64,000 nt of DNA from Psychromarinibacter sp048262455 (GTDB taxonomy: Bacteria; Pseudomonadota; Alphaproteobacteria; Rhodobacterales; Rhodobacteraceae), in contig JBLXFD010000003.1 in NCBI GenBank assembly GCA_048262455.1, positions 124,001 through 188,000 of the forward strand. Reading direction: 5' to 3'. The translations under genes were made by a program, and so were the position numbers. The notes below the pieces were generated by a model. The model was not told where the DNA came from. It was given only the letters and a program-made list of their open reading frames with translations, and did no database searches. This document shows, piece after piece, positions 26,049 through 35,075 of the stretch. Positions within the stretch are counted from its first letter, which is position 1. Every line of letters begins with the position of its first letter.

Positions 26049-26916
26049 ATGCGTGGTGCCAAGCAAGTCGCGGGTCGGGGAAGGCGCGGTCTGGGATGAC
26101 CGGGCGCAGGTTCTGTGGTGGGTCGACATCCCCGCCGGCCTGATCCACGCCTACGACCCCGCCACCGGCGAGAACCGCAGCCACGACTTCGGCGAGCCGG
26201 TGGGCTGCGTCGCCGTGCGCGAGGCGGGCGGGCTGCTGGTGGCGGCCAAGAGCGGCTTTTACATCTACGACCCCGACACGGATACGCGCGAGGAACTCTC
26301 GGACCCCGAGGCGCACCTGCCCGACAACCGCTTCAACGACGGCGCGACCGACATGCAGGGCCGGTTCTGGGCCGGCACCATGAAGGACGGCGGCGACCCG
26401 GCGCCCCTTGGCCGCTTCTACCGGATGGACGCGGACCGCTCGGTCACGCCGTGGAAGGACGGGATCTACACCACCAATGGGCTGGCCTTCTCGCCCGACG
26501 GCAAGACCATGTACTTCTCCGATTCCAACCCCGGCGTGCGCACCATCTGGGCCTGCGACTACGACACCGGGACCGGCACCCCCGGCACCCCGCGCGTCTT
26601 CTTCGACACCAACGCCGTGCCCGGCCGCCCCGACGGCGGCACGGTGGACGCCGAGGGCTGCTACTGGATGGCCGGCGTTTCCGGCTGGCAGCTGTACCGC
26701 ATCACGCCCGAGGGCAAGGTGGACCGCACCATCGACATGCCGGTGGAAAAGCCCACCAAGCCGATGTTCGGCGGCAGGGACCTCGACGTGCTGTTCGTCA
26801 CCTCCATCGGCATCGCGCTGGACGAAAGCGAGCGGGCGCAGCCCGAGGCCGGCGGACTTTTCGCCATCACCGGGCTGGGGGTGAAGGGTGTGCCGCAAGC
26901 CCGTTTCCCCGGCTGA
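26038..26916 (+). CDS. SMP-30/gluconolactonase family lactonase
   Basis: A 292-residue six-bladed beta-propeller of the SMP-30 family. The divalent-metal ligands expected in this fold are visible: Glu in GEGAVWD (residue 15-17), Asn in PDNRFNDGATD, Asn in GIYTTNGLAFSPDG and Asp in VPGRPDGGTVD. It hydrolyses sugar lactones, here probably the aldarolactone produced by uronate dehydrogenase or an aldonolactone. It is the first enzyme gene of the rightward operon and overlaps the regulator gene. Confidence 0.85.
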   Translation: MKIECVVPSKSRVGEGAVWDDRAQVLWWVDIPAGLIHAYDPATGENRSHDFGEPVGCVAVREAGGLLVAAKSGFYIYDPDTDTREELSDPEAHLPDNRFNDGATDMQGRFWAGTMKDGGDPAPLGRFYRMDADRSVTPWKDGIYTTNGLAFSPDGKTMYFSDSNPGVRTIWACDYDTGTGTPGTPRVFFDTNAVPGRPDGGTVDAEGCYWMAGVSGWQLYRITPEGKVDRTIDMPVEKPTKPMFGGRDLDVLFVTSIGIALDESERAQPEAGGLFAITGLGVKGVPQARFPG

Positions 26917-26958
26917 TCCGGCGCCTTCCCTCTCCATTCCCATACCGAAAGCATTTCC

Positions 26959-28137
26959 ATGAAAATCACCGCCCTGCGCTCCTTCATGTCCTGCGACCGC
27001 GACCGGCCGCGGGTGCTGGTGGCCATCGACACCGACGAGGGCATCACCGGCTGGGGAGAATGCTACAACCACGGCCCCGACCGGGCGCTGCCGCCGCTGC
27101 TGGACTACCTTTACCTGCAGATCGAGGGCGAGGACCCGACCCGCGTCGAGGCGCTGATCCTCAAGCTGCTGCAGCAGTCGCGCTTTCCGCCCGGCGCGAT
27201 GGGGCTGGCGGCGATCTCGGCCATCGACCACGCGCTGTGGGACATCTCGGCCAAGGCGCTGGGGGTGCCGGTCTACAAGCTGCTGGGCGGCGCGGTGCGC
27301 GACCGGGTGCGGGTCTACCTCGGCGTCTACTCGGCCCCCGAGGCCGAGGACGTGCGCGACTTCTGCGCCGCCAAGCAGCAGGAGTACGGGCTGACCGCCT
27401 TCAAGCTGTCGCCCTACCGGCTGGACATCCACGCCAACCCCTGGGGCCGGGTGATCCGCCAGACCACCGAGTGGCTGGAGCAGCTGACCGACCTGTGCCC
27501 GGACCACGAGTTCGCCTTCGACGCCCACGCCAAGATCTCGGAGCCATGGCAGGCGGTGCAGCTGGGCGACGCGCTGGCGCCGTTCCACCCGCTGTTCTAC
27601 GAGGAGCCCATGCGCCCCGAGAACATCGAGGCCTGGGGCCGGCTGAAGGCGCAGCTGAAGGTGCCGCTGGCCACGGGGGAATCGCTGTACAACCGCTGGG
27701 AATTCCTGCGCCTGCTGCAGGCGGGCGGGGCCGACATCGTGCAGCCGGACATCTGCGTGGTGGGCGGGATCTACGAGATGCGCAAGATCGCGGCGCTGGC
27801 AGAGACCTTCTTTGTCCCCGTCGCGCCGCACAACCCTATGGGGCCGCTGGCGACGGCGGTGAACCTGCATTTCTCGGCCGCCTGCGCCAACTTCAAGATC
27901 CTCGAATACCGCCTGCCCCACGGCGCGGCCTATACCGGGCATGGGCTGTCGGATTCCGGCGAGGACACCGCCTACGTCAAGGACCCCTACCTGCCGGTGG
28001 ACGGGCACCTCGACCTGCGGCCGGACCGGCCCGGCTGGGGCGTCGAGATCGACGAGGATTACCTGCAGACCGACCGCTACATCCACTGGGAACGCAAGCT
28101 GCCCCGGCGGCCCGACGGCTCCACCGCCTTCCCGTGA
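26959..28137 (+). CDS. D-galactonate dehydratase-like enolase enzyme
   Basis: 392 residues, enolase superfamily. Capping domain residues 1-120, then barrel with FKLSPYR, FDAHAKI, FYEEPMRPEN, ATGESLYNRWEF, VQPDICVVGGI and the His in APHNPMGPLATA, all in line with DgoD-type galactonate dehydratases. Dehydration of an aldonate to 2-keto-3-deoxy acid would feed the kinase DgoK encoded three genes downstream. The stop overlaps the next gene's GTG (GTGA). Confidence 0.8.
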   Translation: MKITALRSFMSCDRDRPRVLVAIDTDEGITGWGECYNHGPDRALPPLLDYLYLQIEGEDPTRVEALILKLLQQSRFPPGAMGLAAISAIDHALWDISAKALGVPVYKLLGGAVRDRVRVYLGVYSAPEAEDVRDFCAAKQQEYGLTAFKLSPYRLDIHANPWGRVIRQTTEWLEQLTDLCPDHEFAFDAHAKISEPWQAVQLGDALAPFHPLFYEEPMRPENIEAWGRLKAQLKVPLATGESLYNRWEFLRLLQAGGADIVQPDICVVGGIYEMRKIAALAETFFVPVAPHNPMGPLATAVNLHFSAACANFKILEYRLPHGAAYTGHGLSDSGEDTAYVKDPYLPVDGHLDLRPDRPGWGVEIDEDYLQTDRYIHWERKLPRRPDGSTAFP

Positions 28138-29051
28138 GCCCCGGCGCAGAGCCCCTTCGCCGCCACCTGCGGCAGATGCTGCGCTGGGACCCGCGCCCGG
28201 CGGTGGCGGCCCGCGTGGCCGAGGCGCGGGACGCGGATGGCTGGGTGACAGAGGAGATCTCGCTGGCCGATCCCGCCATGCCCGCCACCCTGCTGCGCCC
28301 GGCCCGCCCCGGCCCGCACCCGGCGGTGCTGTACTGCCATGCCCATGGCGGCGACTACCGGCTGGGCCGGCGCGAGCTGACCGAGGGCAGCCGGTTCCTG
28401 CAGGCTCCCGGCTACGGCCCGGCGCTGGCGCAGGCGGGGTTCGCGGTGCTCTGCGTCGACATGCCCGGCTTCGGCGACCGCCGCGGCGAGGGGGCCGAGA
28501 ACGACCTGGCCAAGGCGCTGCTCTGGCGCGGCGACAGCCTGCTGGGGGCGATGCTGCGCAACCTGGGCGCGGCGCTGGGCTACCTTGCGGCGCGGCCGGA
28601 CGTGGACGCGGGGCGGGTCTACACGCTGGGCCTGTCCATGGGCGCGGCGCATGCCTTCTTCCTTGCGGCGCTGGAGCCCGGGGTCGCCGGCTGCGCACAC
28701 CTGTGCATGCTGGCCGACATCGCGCCGCTGATCGACGACAATACCCACGCGCGCCACGGCTTCTACCTGACGCTGCCGGGGCTGCTGGAGGTGGCCGAGA
28801 TGGGCGACGTGGCCGGCCTGGTCGCCCCGCGCCCGCAGCTGGCCTGCCACGGCGGCACCGATCCCCTGACCCCGCCCGCCGCCCGCGACGCCGCCCTCTT
28901 ACGTCTGCGCGCCGCCTATGCGAAAACCCCCCAGTCCCTGACCTGCGCGCTCGATCCCGTCGCCGGTCACGGCGAGACCGCCCCCATGCGGGTCGCCGTC
29001 CTCGATTTCCTCACCCGGGCCGCCGCGCCCGCGCAACCCTTTCACGCCTGA
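28134..29051 (+). CDS. Alpha/beta hydrolase, dienelactone-hydrolase-like
   Basis: A 305-residue hydrolase with an oxyanion region CHAHGGDYRLG, nucleophile in GLSMGA, acid in HGGTDPL and His in VAGHGE. The GTG at 28134 overlaps the enolase stop; no ATG lies nearby. Cytoplasmic. It is the second hydrolase of the locus, one in each arm, suggesting esters (for example methyl or acyl uronates) arrive with the substrate. Confidence 0.75.
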   Translation: MSPGAEPLRRHLRQMLRWDPRPAVAARVAEARDADGWVTEEISLADPAMPATLLRPARPGPHPAVLYCHAHGGDYRLGRRELTEGSRFLQAPGYGPALAQAGFAVLCVDMPGFGDRRGEGAENDLAKALLWRGDSLLGAMLRNLGAALGYLAARPDVDAGRVYTLGLSMGAAHAFFLAALEPGVAGCAHLCMLADIAPLIDDNTHARHGFYLTLPGLLEVAEMGDVAGLVAPRPQLACHGGTDPLTPPAARDAALLRLRAAYAKTPQSLTCALDPVAGHGETAPMRVAVLDFLTRAAAPAQPFHA

Positions 29052-29064
29052 GAAGGACCCTCAC

Positions 29065-29859
29065 ATGAAACGACTGCTGATCACCGGCGCCGCCGGCAAC
29101 CTGGGCACCGAGATGCGGAGCCGGCTGAAGCACCTGGCCGAGATCATCCGCCTGGCCGACATGGGCGACATCGCCGATCCCGCGCCGAACGAGGAAGTGG
29201 TGAAGTGCGACCTGGGCGATCCCGCGTCGGTGGCCGAGATGGTCAAGGACTGCGACGGCATCGTCCACTTCGGCGGCCGCTCGATCGAGGACAAATGGTC
29301 GGTGATCCGCAACGCCAACTTCGACGGCGTCTACAACCTGTACGAGGCCGCCCGCAAGAACGGCAAGCCGCGGATCATCTTCGCCAGCTCGAACCACGCG
29401 GTGGGCTTCTACCGGCAGGACGAGGTGATCGACAACACGGTCTACCCCAAGCCCGACGGTCTTTACGGCGTCTCCAAGGTCTTCGGAGAGATGATGGCCA
29501 GCATGTACTGGCACAAGTACGGCATCGAGACCGCCAGCATCCGCATCGGGTCCAGCTTTCCCAAGCCGACCAACCACCGGATGCTGTCCACCTGGCTCAG
29601 CTTCGACGACCTCGCCGGGCTGATCGAGCGGATCTTCGACGTGCCGCGCCTGGGCTGCCCGGTGATCTACGGCAACTCGGCCAACACCCAGACTTTCTGG
29701 GACAACACCAAGGTGAACTGGATCGGCTGGCAGCCCCAGGACAATGCCGAGGACTACCGCGCCGAGGTGGACGCCTCGGTGGAACGGCCCTCTGCCGACG
29801 CGGCGGTGACGGTCTACCAGGGCGGCGGCTTCACCATCGAGGACATCCACGAGGAATGA
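29065..29859 (+). CDS. udh: Uronate dehydrogenase
   Basis: A 264-residue extended-SDR enzyme closely resembling Agrobacterium and Pseudomonas Udh: MKRLLITGAAGNLG (NAD-binding), IVHFGG, FASSNHAVGFY and catalytic YGVSK with Tyr at residue 134, then RIGSSFPKPTNHRMLSTW. Udh oxidises D-glucuronate or D-galacturonate with NAD to the aldaro-1,4/1,5-lactone. Together with the SMP-30 lactonase and the GlucD-like enzyme it gives an oxidative uronate route. Overlaps dgoK (ATGA). Confidence 0.88.
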   Translation: MKRLLITGAAGNLGTEMRSRLKHLAEIIRLADMGDIADPAPNEEVVKCDLGDPASVAEMVKDCDGIVHFGGRSIEDKWSVIRNANFDGVYNLYEAARKNGKPRIIFASSNHAVGFYRQDEVIDNTVYPKPDGLYGVSKVFGEMMASMYWHKYGIETASIRIGSSFPKPTNHRMLSTWLSFDDLAGLIERIFDVPRLGCPVIYGNSANTQTFWDNTKVNWIGWQPQDNAEDYRAEVDASVERPSADAAVTVYQGGGFTIEDIHEE

Positions 29860-30764
29860 CCTGGATCGCGGTGGACTGGGGCACCAGCAACCTGCGCGTC
29901 TGGCAGATGCAGGACGCGCAGGAAAAGGGCCACGCCGGGTCTGACGCCGGCATGGCGGGCCTGGCCCCCGAGGAGTTCGAGCCGGCGCTGCTGGACCTTG
30001 TCGCACCCTGGCTGGGCGAGGGTCCGGTGACGGTGGTCGCCTGCGGCATGGTGGGGGCGAAACAGGGCTGGACCGAGGCGCCCTACCGCAAGGTGCCCTG
30101 CACCCCCACCGCCGGCGGACTGGTGCGCGCGCCGGCGCGGGACGGACGGCTGGAGGTGCACCTTGTGCCCGGCATCCGGCAGGACAGCCCCGCCGACGTG
30201 ATGCGCGGCGAGGAAACGCAGATCGCCGGTTTCCTGGCGCAGAACCCCGGCTACGACGGCATCCTCTGCCTGCCGGGCACCCATACCAAGTGGGTGCACA
30301 TCAGCGCCGGGGAGATCGTCAGTTTCCGCACCATGATGACCGGCGAACTCTTCGCCCTGCTGTCGCGCCAGTCGGTGCTGCGCCATTCCACCGGCGGCGA
30401 CGGCTTCGACGAGGAAGCCTTTGCCGAGGCGGCCTCGGACACCCTGTCGCGGCCAGAGACTCTGGCGGCGCGGGCCTTTTCCATCCGCGCCAGCGACGTG
30501 CTGCACGGCACGTCGCCCGACAAGGGCCGGGCGCGGCTGTCGGGGCTGCTGATCGGCGCCGAACTGGCGGCGGCGCGGCCCTATTGGCTGGGCCAGCCGG
30601 TGACGCTGATCGGCGCGCCGGGGCTCGCGCGGATCTACGCGCGGGCGCTGACCGACCAGGGCGCCGAGCCGCGGCAGGAGGCCGGCGAGGCGCTGACGCT
30701 GGCGGGGCTGACCGCCGCCTGGCGCACGCTGGTGGACGGCGAGCGGCCGGGCCGGCTGCACTGA
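29856..30764 (+). CDS. dgoK: 2-dehydro-3-deoxygalactonokinase
   Basis: A 302-residue DgoK-family kinase: nucleotide-binding WIAVDWGTSNLRVW at residues 3-16, GMVGAKQGW, the GEETQI segment, LPGTHTKWV and the Gly-rich C-terminal ATP site around LIGAPGLARIYARAL. It phosphorylates 2-keto-3-deoxygalactonate at C6; the product is cleaved by DgoA, encoded at 37365-37988. Last gene of the GntR operon, followed by a very stable hairpin. Confidence 0.9.
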   Translation: MTWIAVDWGTSNLRVWQMQDAQEKGHAGSDAGMAGLAPEEFEPALLDLVAPWLGEGPVTVVACGMVGAKQGWTEAPYRKVPCTPTAGGLVRAPARDGRLEVHLVPGIRQDSPADVMRGEETQIAGFLAQNPGYDGILCLPGTHTKWVHISAGEIVSFRTMMTGELFALLSRQSVLRHSTGGDGFDEEAFAEAASDTLSRPETLAARAFSIRASDVLHGTSPDKGRARLSGLLIGAELAAARPYWLGQPVTLIGAPGLARIYARALTDQGAEPRQEAGEALTLAGLTAAWRTLVDGERPGRLH

Positions 30765-30769
30765 AATTC

Positions 30770-30807
30770 CCCGGCCGCGCCTGTCCCCCTCGACAGGCGC
30801 GGCCGGG
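30770..30807 (+). terminator. 16-bp perfect hairpin after dgoK
   Basis: Arms at 30770-30785 and 30792-30807 are exact complements (CCCGGCCGCGCCTGTC and its reverse complement) around a six-base loop. It starts five bases after the dgoK stop and is not followed by a T-tract. It is the most stable local stem in the window and should insulate the sugar-acid operon from soeA. Confidence 0.65.
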
Positions 30808-30846
30808 CGCGTCACAGTCCGGGAAGTTGTCTGCGCCAGAGGTCCG

Positions 30847-33699
30847 ATGCCCCCGCCCGACCCCCAGATCGACCTCGACCGCCCCGTCGGCGACGACATG
30901 CGCCAGACCACCTGCTACATGTGCGCCTGCCGCTGTGGCATCAACGTGCACCTGCGCGACGGCACCGTGCGCTACATCGAGGGCAACCGCGCCCACCCGG
31001 TGAACCGCGGCGTGATCTGCGGCAAGGGCGCCGCCGGGATCATGCAGCACTATTCCCCCGCCCGCCTGCGCGCCCCGATGAAACGCGTGGGCCCGCGCGG
31101 GTCCGGCGAGTTCGTCGAGATCACCTGGGAAGAGGCGCTGGAGACGGCGACCGACTGGCTGGGCAAGGTCCGCAAGACCGACCCCAAGCGCATGGCCTTC
31201 TTCACCGGGCGCGATCAAAGCCAGTCGCTCACCGGCCTCTGGGCGATGCAGTACGGCACCCCCAACTTCGCGGCGCACGGCGGCTTCTGTTCCGTCAACA
31301 TGGCGGCGGGGGGGATGTATACCTTCGGCGGCGCGTTCTGGGAATTCGGCGATCCCGACTGGAACCGCACCAAGTACTTCATCATGTTCGGCGTTGCCGA
31401 GGATCATGCCTCGAACCCGATCAAGATCGGACTCGGCAAGCTGAAGGACCGGGGGGTCAAGACCGTCTCGGTCAACCCGGTGCGCACCGGCTACTCTGCC
31501 ATCGCCGACGAATGGGTGGGCATCCGCCCCGGCACCGACGGGCTGCTGGTGGGCGCGCTGATCCACGAGCTGTTCCGCACCCGGCAGATCGACCTCGACT
31601 ACCTTGTGCGCTACACCAACGCGCCCTGGCTGGTGATCGAGGCGCCGGGCACCGCCGAGGACGGGCTGTTCGCCCGCGACGAGGCGGGGCACCCCCTGGT
31701 TTTCGACGCCGACGCGGGCGCGCTGACCAGCGGCCGCCGCGCCGACATCGCCCCCGCCCTGACCGGCACCCGCACCCTGCCGGACGGCCGCCGCGCCCGC
31801 CCGGTGTTCGAGCTGATGGCCGAGCGATACCTGTCGGACGGCTACGCCCCCGCCGCCGTGGCCGAGCGCACGGGCCTGCCAGAGACGCAGATCCGCCGCA
31901 TCGCCGCAGAGATCGCCGAGGTCGCCTTTCGCGAGGAGATCGTGCTGGACCAGCCCTGGACCGACTGGGCCGGGCGGCGGCACGAGAAGATGATCGGCCG
32001 CCCCGTGTCGATGCACGCGATGCGCGGCATCTCGGCCCATTCCAACGGCTTCCAGACCTGCCGGATGATCCACCTGCTGCAGATCCTCATCGGCTCGATC
32101 GACTGCCCCGGCGGCTTCCGCTACAAGCCGCCCTACCCCAAGCAGACCCCGCCCAACCTGCTGCCCCACGGCGCGGCGGGCGACATCAAGCCGGAGATGC
32201 CGCTGGGCGGCCCGCACCTGGGCTTTCCCCACGGGCCAGAGCACCTGCTGCTGGACGAGGCCGGCGGCGCCAGCCGGCTGGACAAGGGGTTTTCCTGGGA
32301 CGCGCCGATGTCGGCGCACGGGCTGATGCACATGGTCATCGGCAATGCCGCCGCGAAGGACCCCTACGGGATCGAGGTGCTGTTCCTCTACATGGCCAAC
32401 ATGGCCTGGAACTCCTCGATGAACATCCCGGGCACGCTGGAGGCGCTGACGGCGAAGGACGAAGACGGTGAGTACACGATCCCGAAGATCATCTACTCCG
32501 ACGCCTATTACTCCGAGACCGTGCCCTACGCCGACCTGATCCTGCCTGACACCACCTACCTCGAACGCTGGGACTGCATCTCGCTGCTGGACCGGCCGAT
32601 CTCCGAGCCCGACATGGTGGCCGACGCGATCCGCCAGCCGGTGGTGGCCCCCGACCGCGACGTGCGCGGCTTCCAGGAGGTGCTGATCGACCTCGGCCAC
32701 CGGCTGCGCCTGCCCGCCTTCACCAACGACGACGGCAGCGCGAAGTTTCCCGGCGGCTATGCCGACTACATGGTCAACCACCAGCGCAAGCCCGGAATCG
32801 GGCCGCTGGCCGGCTGGCGCGGCGAGAACGGCGAGGCCAGCGCCGTGGGCGCGCCCAACCCCGACCAGCTGCAGCGCTACATCGAGAACGGCGCCTTCTT
32901 CGGCCAGAAGATCGCGCCGGAGCACGCCTACTTCCGCCACGCCAACCGCGGCTACCTCGACTGGGGCATCGAGAAGGGCATCCGCATGTCGCGCGAGCCG
33001 ACGATCTTCCAGCTGTATTCCGAGCCGCTGCAGAAGTTCCGCCTTGCCGCCCTCGGCCACGGCGAACGCCAGCCACCCGAGCATCACCGCGCCCGCATCG
33101 CCGAGCATTTCGACCCCCTGCCCTACTGGTACCCGCCCTTCGAGGAGCAGGCGGTGCAGGGCTATCCGCTGCACGCCATCAGCCAGCGGCCGATGCACAT
33201 GTACCATTCCTGGGGCGGCCAGAACGCCTGGCTGCGGCAGATCACGGCGGCGAACCGGTTGTTCATGCACCCCGGCGTGGCGGCGGCGCAGGGGCTGGCG
33301 GACGACGACTGGGTCTGGCTGTCCTCGCACCTCGGGCGGGTGAAGTGCCAGATCCGGCTGATGGAGGGGGTAAACCCCCATACCGTCTGGACCTGGAACG
33401 CCATCGGCAAGCGCCGCGGCGCCTGGGGGCTGGACCCGGACGCGCCCGAGCACGCCGAGGGGTTCCTGCTGAACCACCTGATCTCGGAGCTGCTGCCGAA
33501 GGGCGGCGGCGGTTACCGTTACTCCAACTCCGACCCGATCACCGGACAGGCCGCGTGGTTCGACCTGCGGGTGCGGATCGAGAAGGCGGACACCCCCGGC
33601 ACCCAGCCGTTCTTCGAGCCGCTGGGCCATGCTTCGGTGCCCGATGCGCCGGACGAGCTTTGCTTTACCGGCGGCCGGCCCGAGGGGGGCACGCCATGA
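30847..33699 (+). CDS. soeA: Sulfite dehydrogenase SoeA, molybdopterin subunit
   Basis: A 950-residue DMSO-reductase-family catalytic subunit. The [4Fe-4S] motif is C23-x2-C26-x3-C30-x27-C58, and Cys148 in GGFCSVNMA is the probable molybdenum ligand. No twin-arginine signal is present, matching cytoplasmic SoeA and unlike periplasmic PhsA/TtrA enzymes. With an iron-sulfur subunit and a DmsC-like anchor encoded downstream, it fits SoeABC, which oxidises sulfite to sulfate in the cytoplasm and passes electrons to quinone. GAGG precedes the ATG. Its stop overlaps the LysE gene (ATGA), an unusual interruption of the soe operon. Confidence 0.82.
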   Translation: MPPPDPQIDLDRPVGDDMRQTTCYMCACRCGINVHLRDGTVRYIEGNRAHPVNRGVICGKGAAGIMQHYSPARLRAPMKRVGPRGSGEFVEITWEEALETATDWLGKVRKTDPKRMAFFTGRDQSQSLTGLWAMQYGTPNFAAHGGFCSVNMAAGGMYTFGGAFWEFGDPDWNRTKYFIMFGVAEDHASNPIKIGLGKLKDRGVKTVSVNPVRTGYSAIADEWVGIRPGTDGLLVGALIHELFRTRQIDLDYLVRYTNAPWLVIEAPGTAEDGLFARDEAGHPLVFDADAGALTSGRRADIAPALTGTRTLPDGRRARPVFELMAERYLSDGYAPAAVAERTGLPETQIRRIAAEIAEVAFREEIVLDQPWTDWAGRRHEKMIGRPVSMHAMRGISAHSNGFQTCRMIHLLQILIGSIDCPGGFRYKPPYPKQTPPNLLPHGAAGDIKPEMPLGGPHLGFPHGPEHLLLDEAGGASRLDKGFSWDAPMSAHGLMHMVIGNAAAKDPYGIEVLFLYMANMAWNSSMNIPGTLEALTAKDEDGEYTIPKIIYSDAYYSETVPYADLILPDTTYLERWDCISLLDRPISEPDMVADAIRQPVVAPDRDVRGFQEVLIDLGHRLRLPAFTNDDGSAKFPGGYADYMVNHQRKPGIGPLAGWRGENGEASAVGAPNPDQLQRYIENGAFFGQKIAPEHAYFRHANRGYLDWGIEKGIRMSREPTIFQLYSEPLQKFRLAALGHGERQPPEHHRARIAEHFDPLPYWYPPFEEQAVQGYPLHAISQRPMHMYHSWGGQNAWLRQITAANRLFMHPGVAAAQGLADDDWVWLSSHLGRVKCQIRLMEGVNPHTVWTWNAIGKRRGAWGLDPDAPEHAEGFLLNHLISELLPKGGGGYRYSNSDPITGQAAWFDLRVRIEKADTPGTQPFFEPLGHASVPDAPDELCFTGGRPEGGTP

Positions 33700-34319
33700 C
33701 GCCGGAGGTCTACCTGCTGTACCTCGGCACCGTCGCGGTGTTCTTCGCCCGCCCGCCGGGGCCCAGCCAGCTGCTGTTCATGGCCGGCGCCATGCAATAC
33801 GGGCTGCGCCCCGCGCTGCCGATCATCGCGGGGGATCTCAGCGCCAATACCCTGCAGATCATCATCGCCGGCTTCGGCCTGACCACGGCGATCGCCCTGT
33901 CGGCCGGGGTCTTTGCCGCGGTGAAATGGGCCGGGGTGGCCTACCTCGTCTGGATCGGCGTGCGCACCCTGGTCGCGGCGCGCCGCGCCCGCCACCCGCG
34001 CACCCCGCCGCCGCCGGGCATGCTGTTCCGCAACGGCTTCGTCACCTCGGCCGCGAATCCCTACGCGGTGGTGTTCTTCGCCGCGCTCTTCCCGCAGTTC
34101 ATCGACCCGGCCCTGCCGGTGACGCCGCAGGTGGCGATCCTGGGGGCGACCTACCTGCTGGTGGACGGGCTGCTGCTGGTGCTTCTCGGCGCGCTGGCGG
34201 CGCGGCTGGTGGCCGCGCTGGGCGGACACGCCGCGCGCTGGCTGGGCAGCGTGTCAGGCATCGGATTAATATTGGCCGCCGGCCTGCTGGCCCTACGCGG
34301 CGTACCGGAGGCGCGATGA
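33696..34319 (+). CDS. LysE/RhtB-type exporter within soe operon
   Basis: A 207-residue membrane protein of the LysE/RhtB superfamily: about six helices, the N-terminal PGPSQLLFMAGAMQYG motif (family consensus PGP), and FFAALFPQFI in the middle. Family members export amino acids and small metabolites. It overlaps soeA at its start and soeB at its stop by four bases each, so it is translated as part of the soe unit. It could export a sulfur-containing amino acid or sulfonate by-product; no direct evidence. Confidence 0.85.
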   Translation: MTPEVYLLYLGTVAVFFARPPGPSQLLFMAGAMQYGLRPALPIIAGDLSANTLQIIIAGFGLTTAIALSAGVFAAVKWAGVAYLVWIGVRTLVAARRARHPRTPPPPGMLFRNGFVTSAANPYAVVFFAALFPQFIDPALPVTPQVAILGATYLLVDGLLLVLLGALAARLVAALGGHAARWLGSVSGIGLILAAGLLALRGVPEAR

Positions 34320-35068
34320 CCAGCCTGCCCCCCACCACCCAGCGCAAGCTGGGCCTCGTCATCGATCTGGACATCTGCGTCGGCTGCCACGCCTGCGTGA
34401 CCTCCTGCAAGGAGTGGAACACCGGCGGCTATTCCGCGCCCCTGTCGGACCAGGAGCCCTACGGCGCAGACCCCCACGGCGCCTGGCTGAACCGGGTGCA
34501 CAGCTACGAGGTGCGCGACGAGGGCCAGACCCGCACCGTGCACTTCCCCCGGTCCTGCCTGCACTGCGAAGAACCCGACTGCGTCACCGTCTGCCCCACC
34601 GGCGCCAGCTACAAGCGGGCCGAGGACGGGATCGTGCTGGTGAACCCCGACACCTGCATCGGGTGCAAGCTGTGTTCCTGGGCCTGTCCCTACGGTGCGC
34701 GGGAATACGACTATGCCCACGGGGTGATGAAGAAGTGCACCCTCTGCGTCGACCGGATCTACAACAGCGCCATCCCCGAGGAGGACAGGGTGCCCGCCTG
34801 CGTGCGCGCCTGCCCCACCGGGGCGCGCGCCTTCGGGGATCTCGGCGATCCTGACAGCGACGTCTCGCGCGAGGTGGCGGCGCGGGGCGGTTTCGACCTG
34901 CTGGAGGAGTTCGGCTACAAGCCGGTGAACAAGTACCTGCCGCTGCGCCCGCGCACCGAACCCGACACCCCCCCGCCGCCGGAGCCGGAGGCAGAGCCGG
35001 TGCCCGCCCCCGACGGATCGGCGCTGGAGCGGCTGTTCGCCTGGGCTGACCGCGCCCTGACCCGCTAG
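34316..35068 (+). CDS. soeB: Sulfite dehydrogenase SoeB, iron-sulfur subunit
   Basis: A 250-residue ferredoxin-like subunit with four [4Fe-4S] cluster motifs: CVGCHACVTSC (residues 19-29), CLHCEEPDCVTVC, CIGCKLCSWAC and CTLC...CVRAC. It carries electrons from SoeA to the SoeC anchor. After the cluster domain comes a Pro/Glu-rich linker (residues 205-232) and a short C-terminal helix. Start overlaps the LysE stop. Confidence 0.85.
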   Translation: MTSLPPTTQRKLGLVIDLDICVGCHACVTSCKEWNTGGYSAPLSDQEPYGADPHGAWLNRVHSYEVRDEGQTRTVHFPRSCLHCEEPDCVTVCPTGASYKRAEDGIVLVNPDTCIGCKLCSWACPYGAREYDYAHGVMKKCTLCVDRIYNSAIPEEDRVPACVRACPTGARAFGDLGDPDSDVSREVAARGGFDLLEEFGYKPVNKYLPLRPRTEPDTPPPPEPEAEPVPAPDGSALERLFAWADRALTR

Positions 35069-35075
35069 GCCCGCC

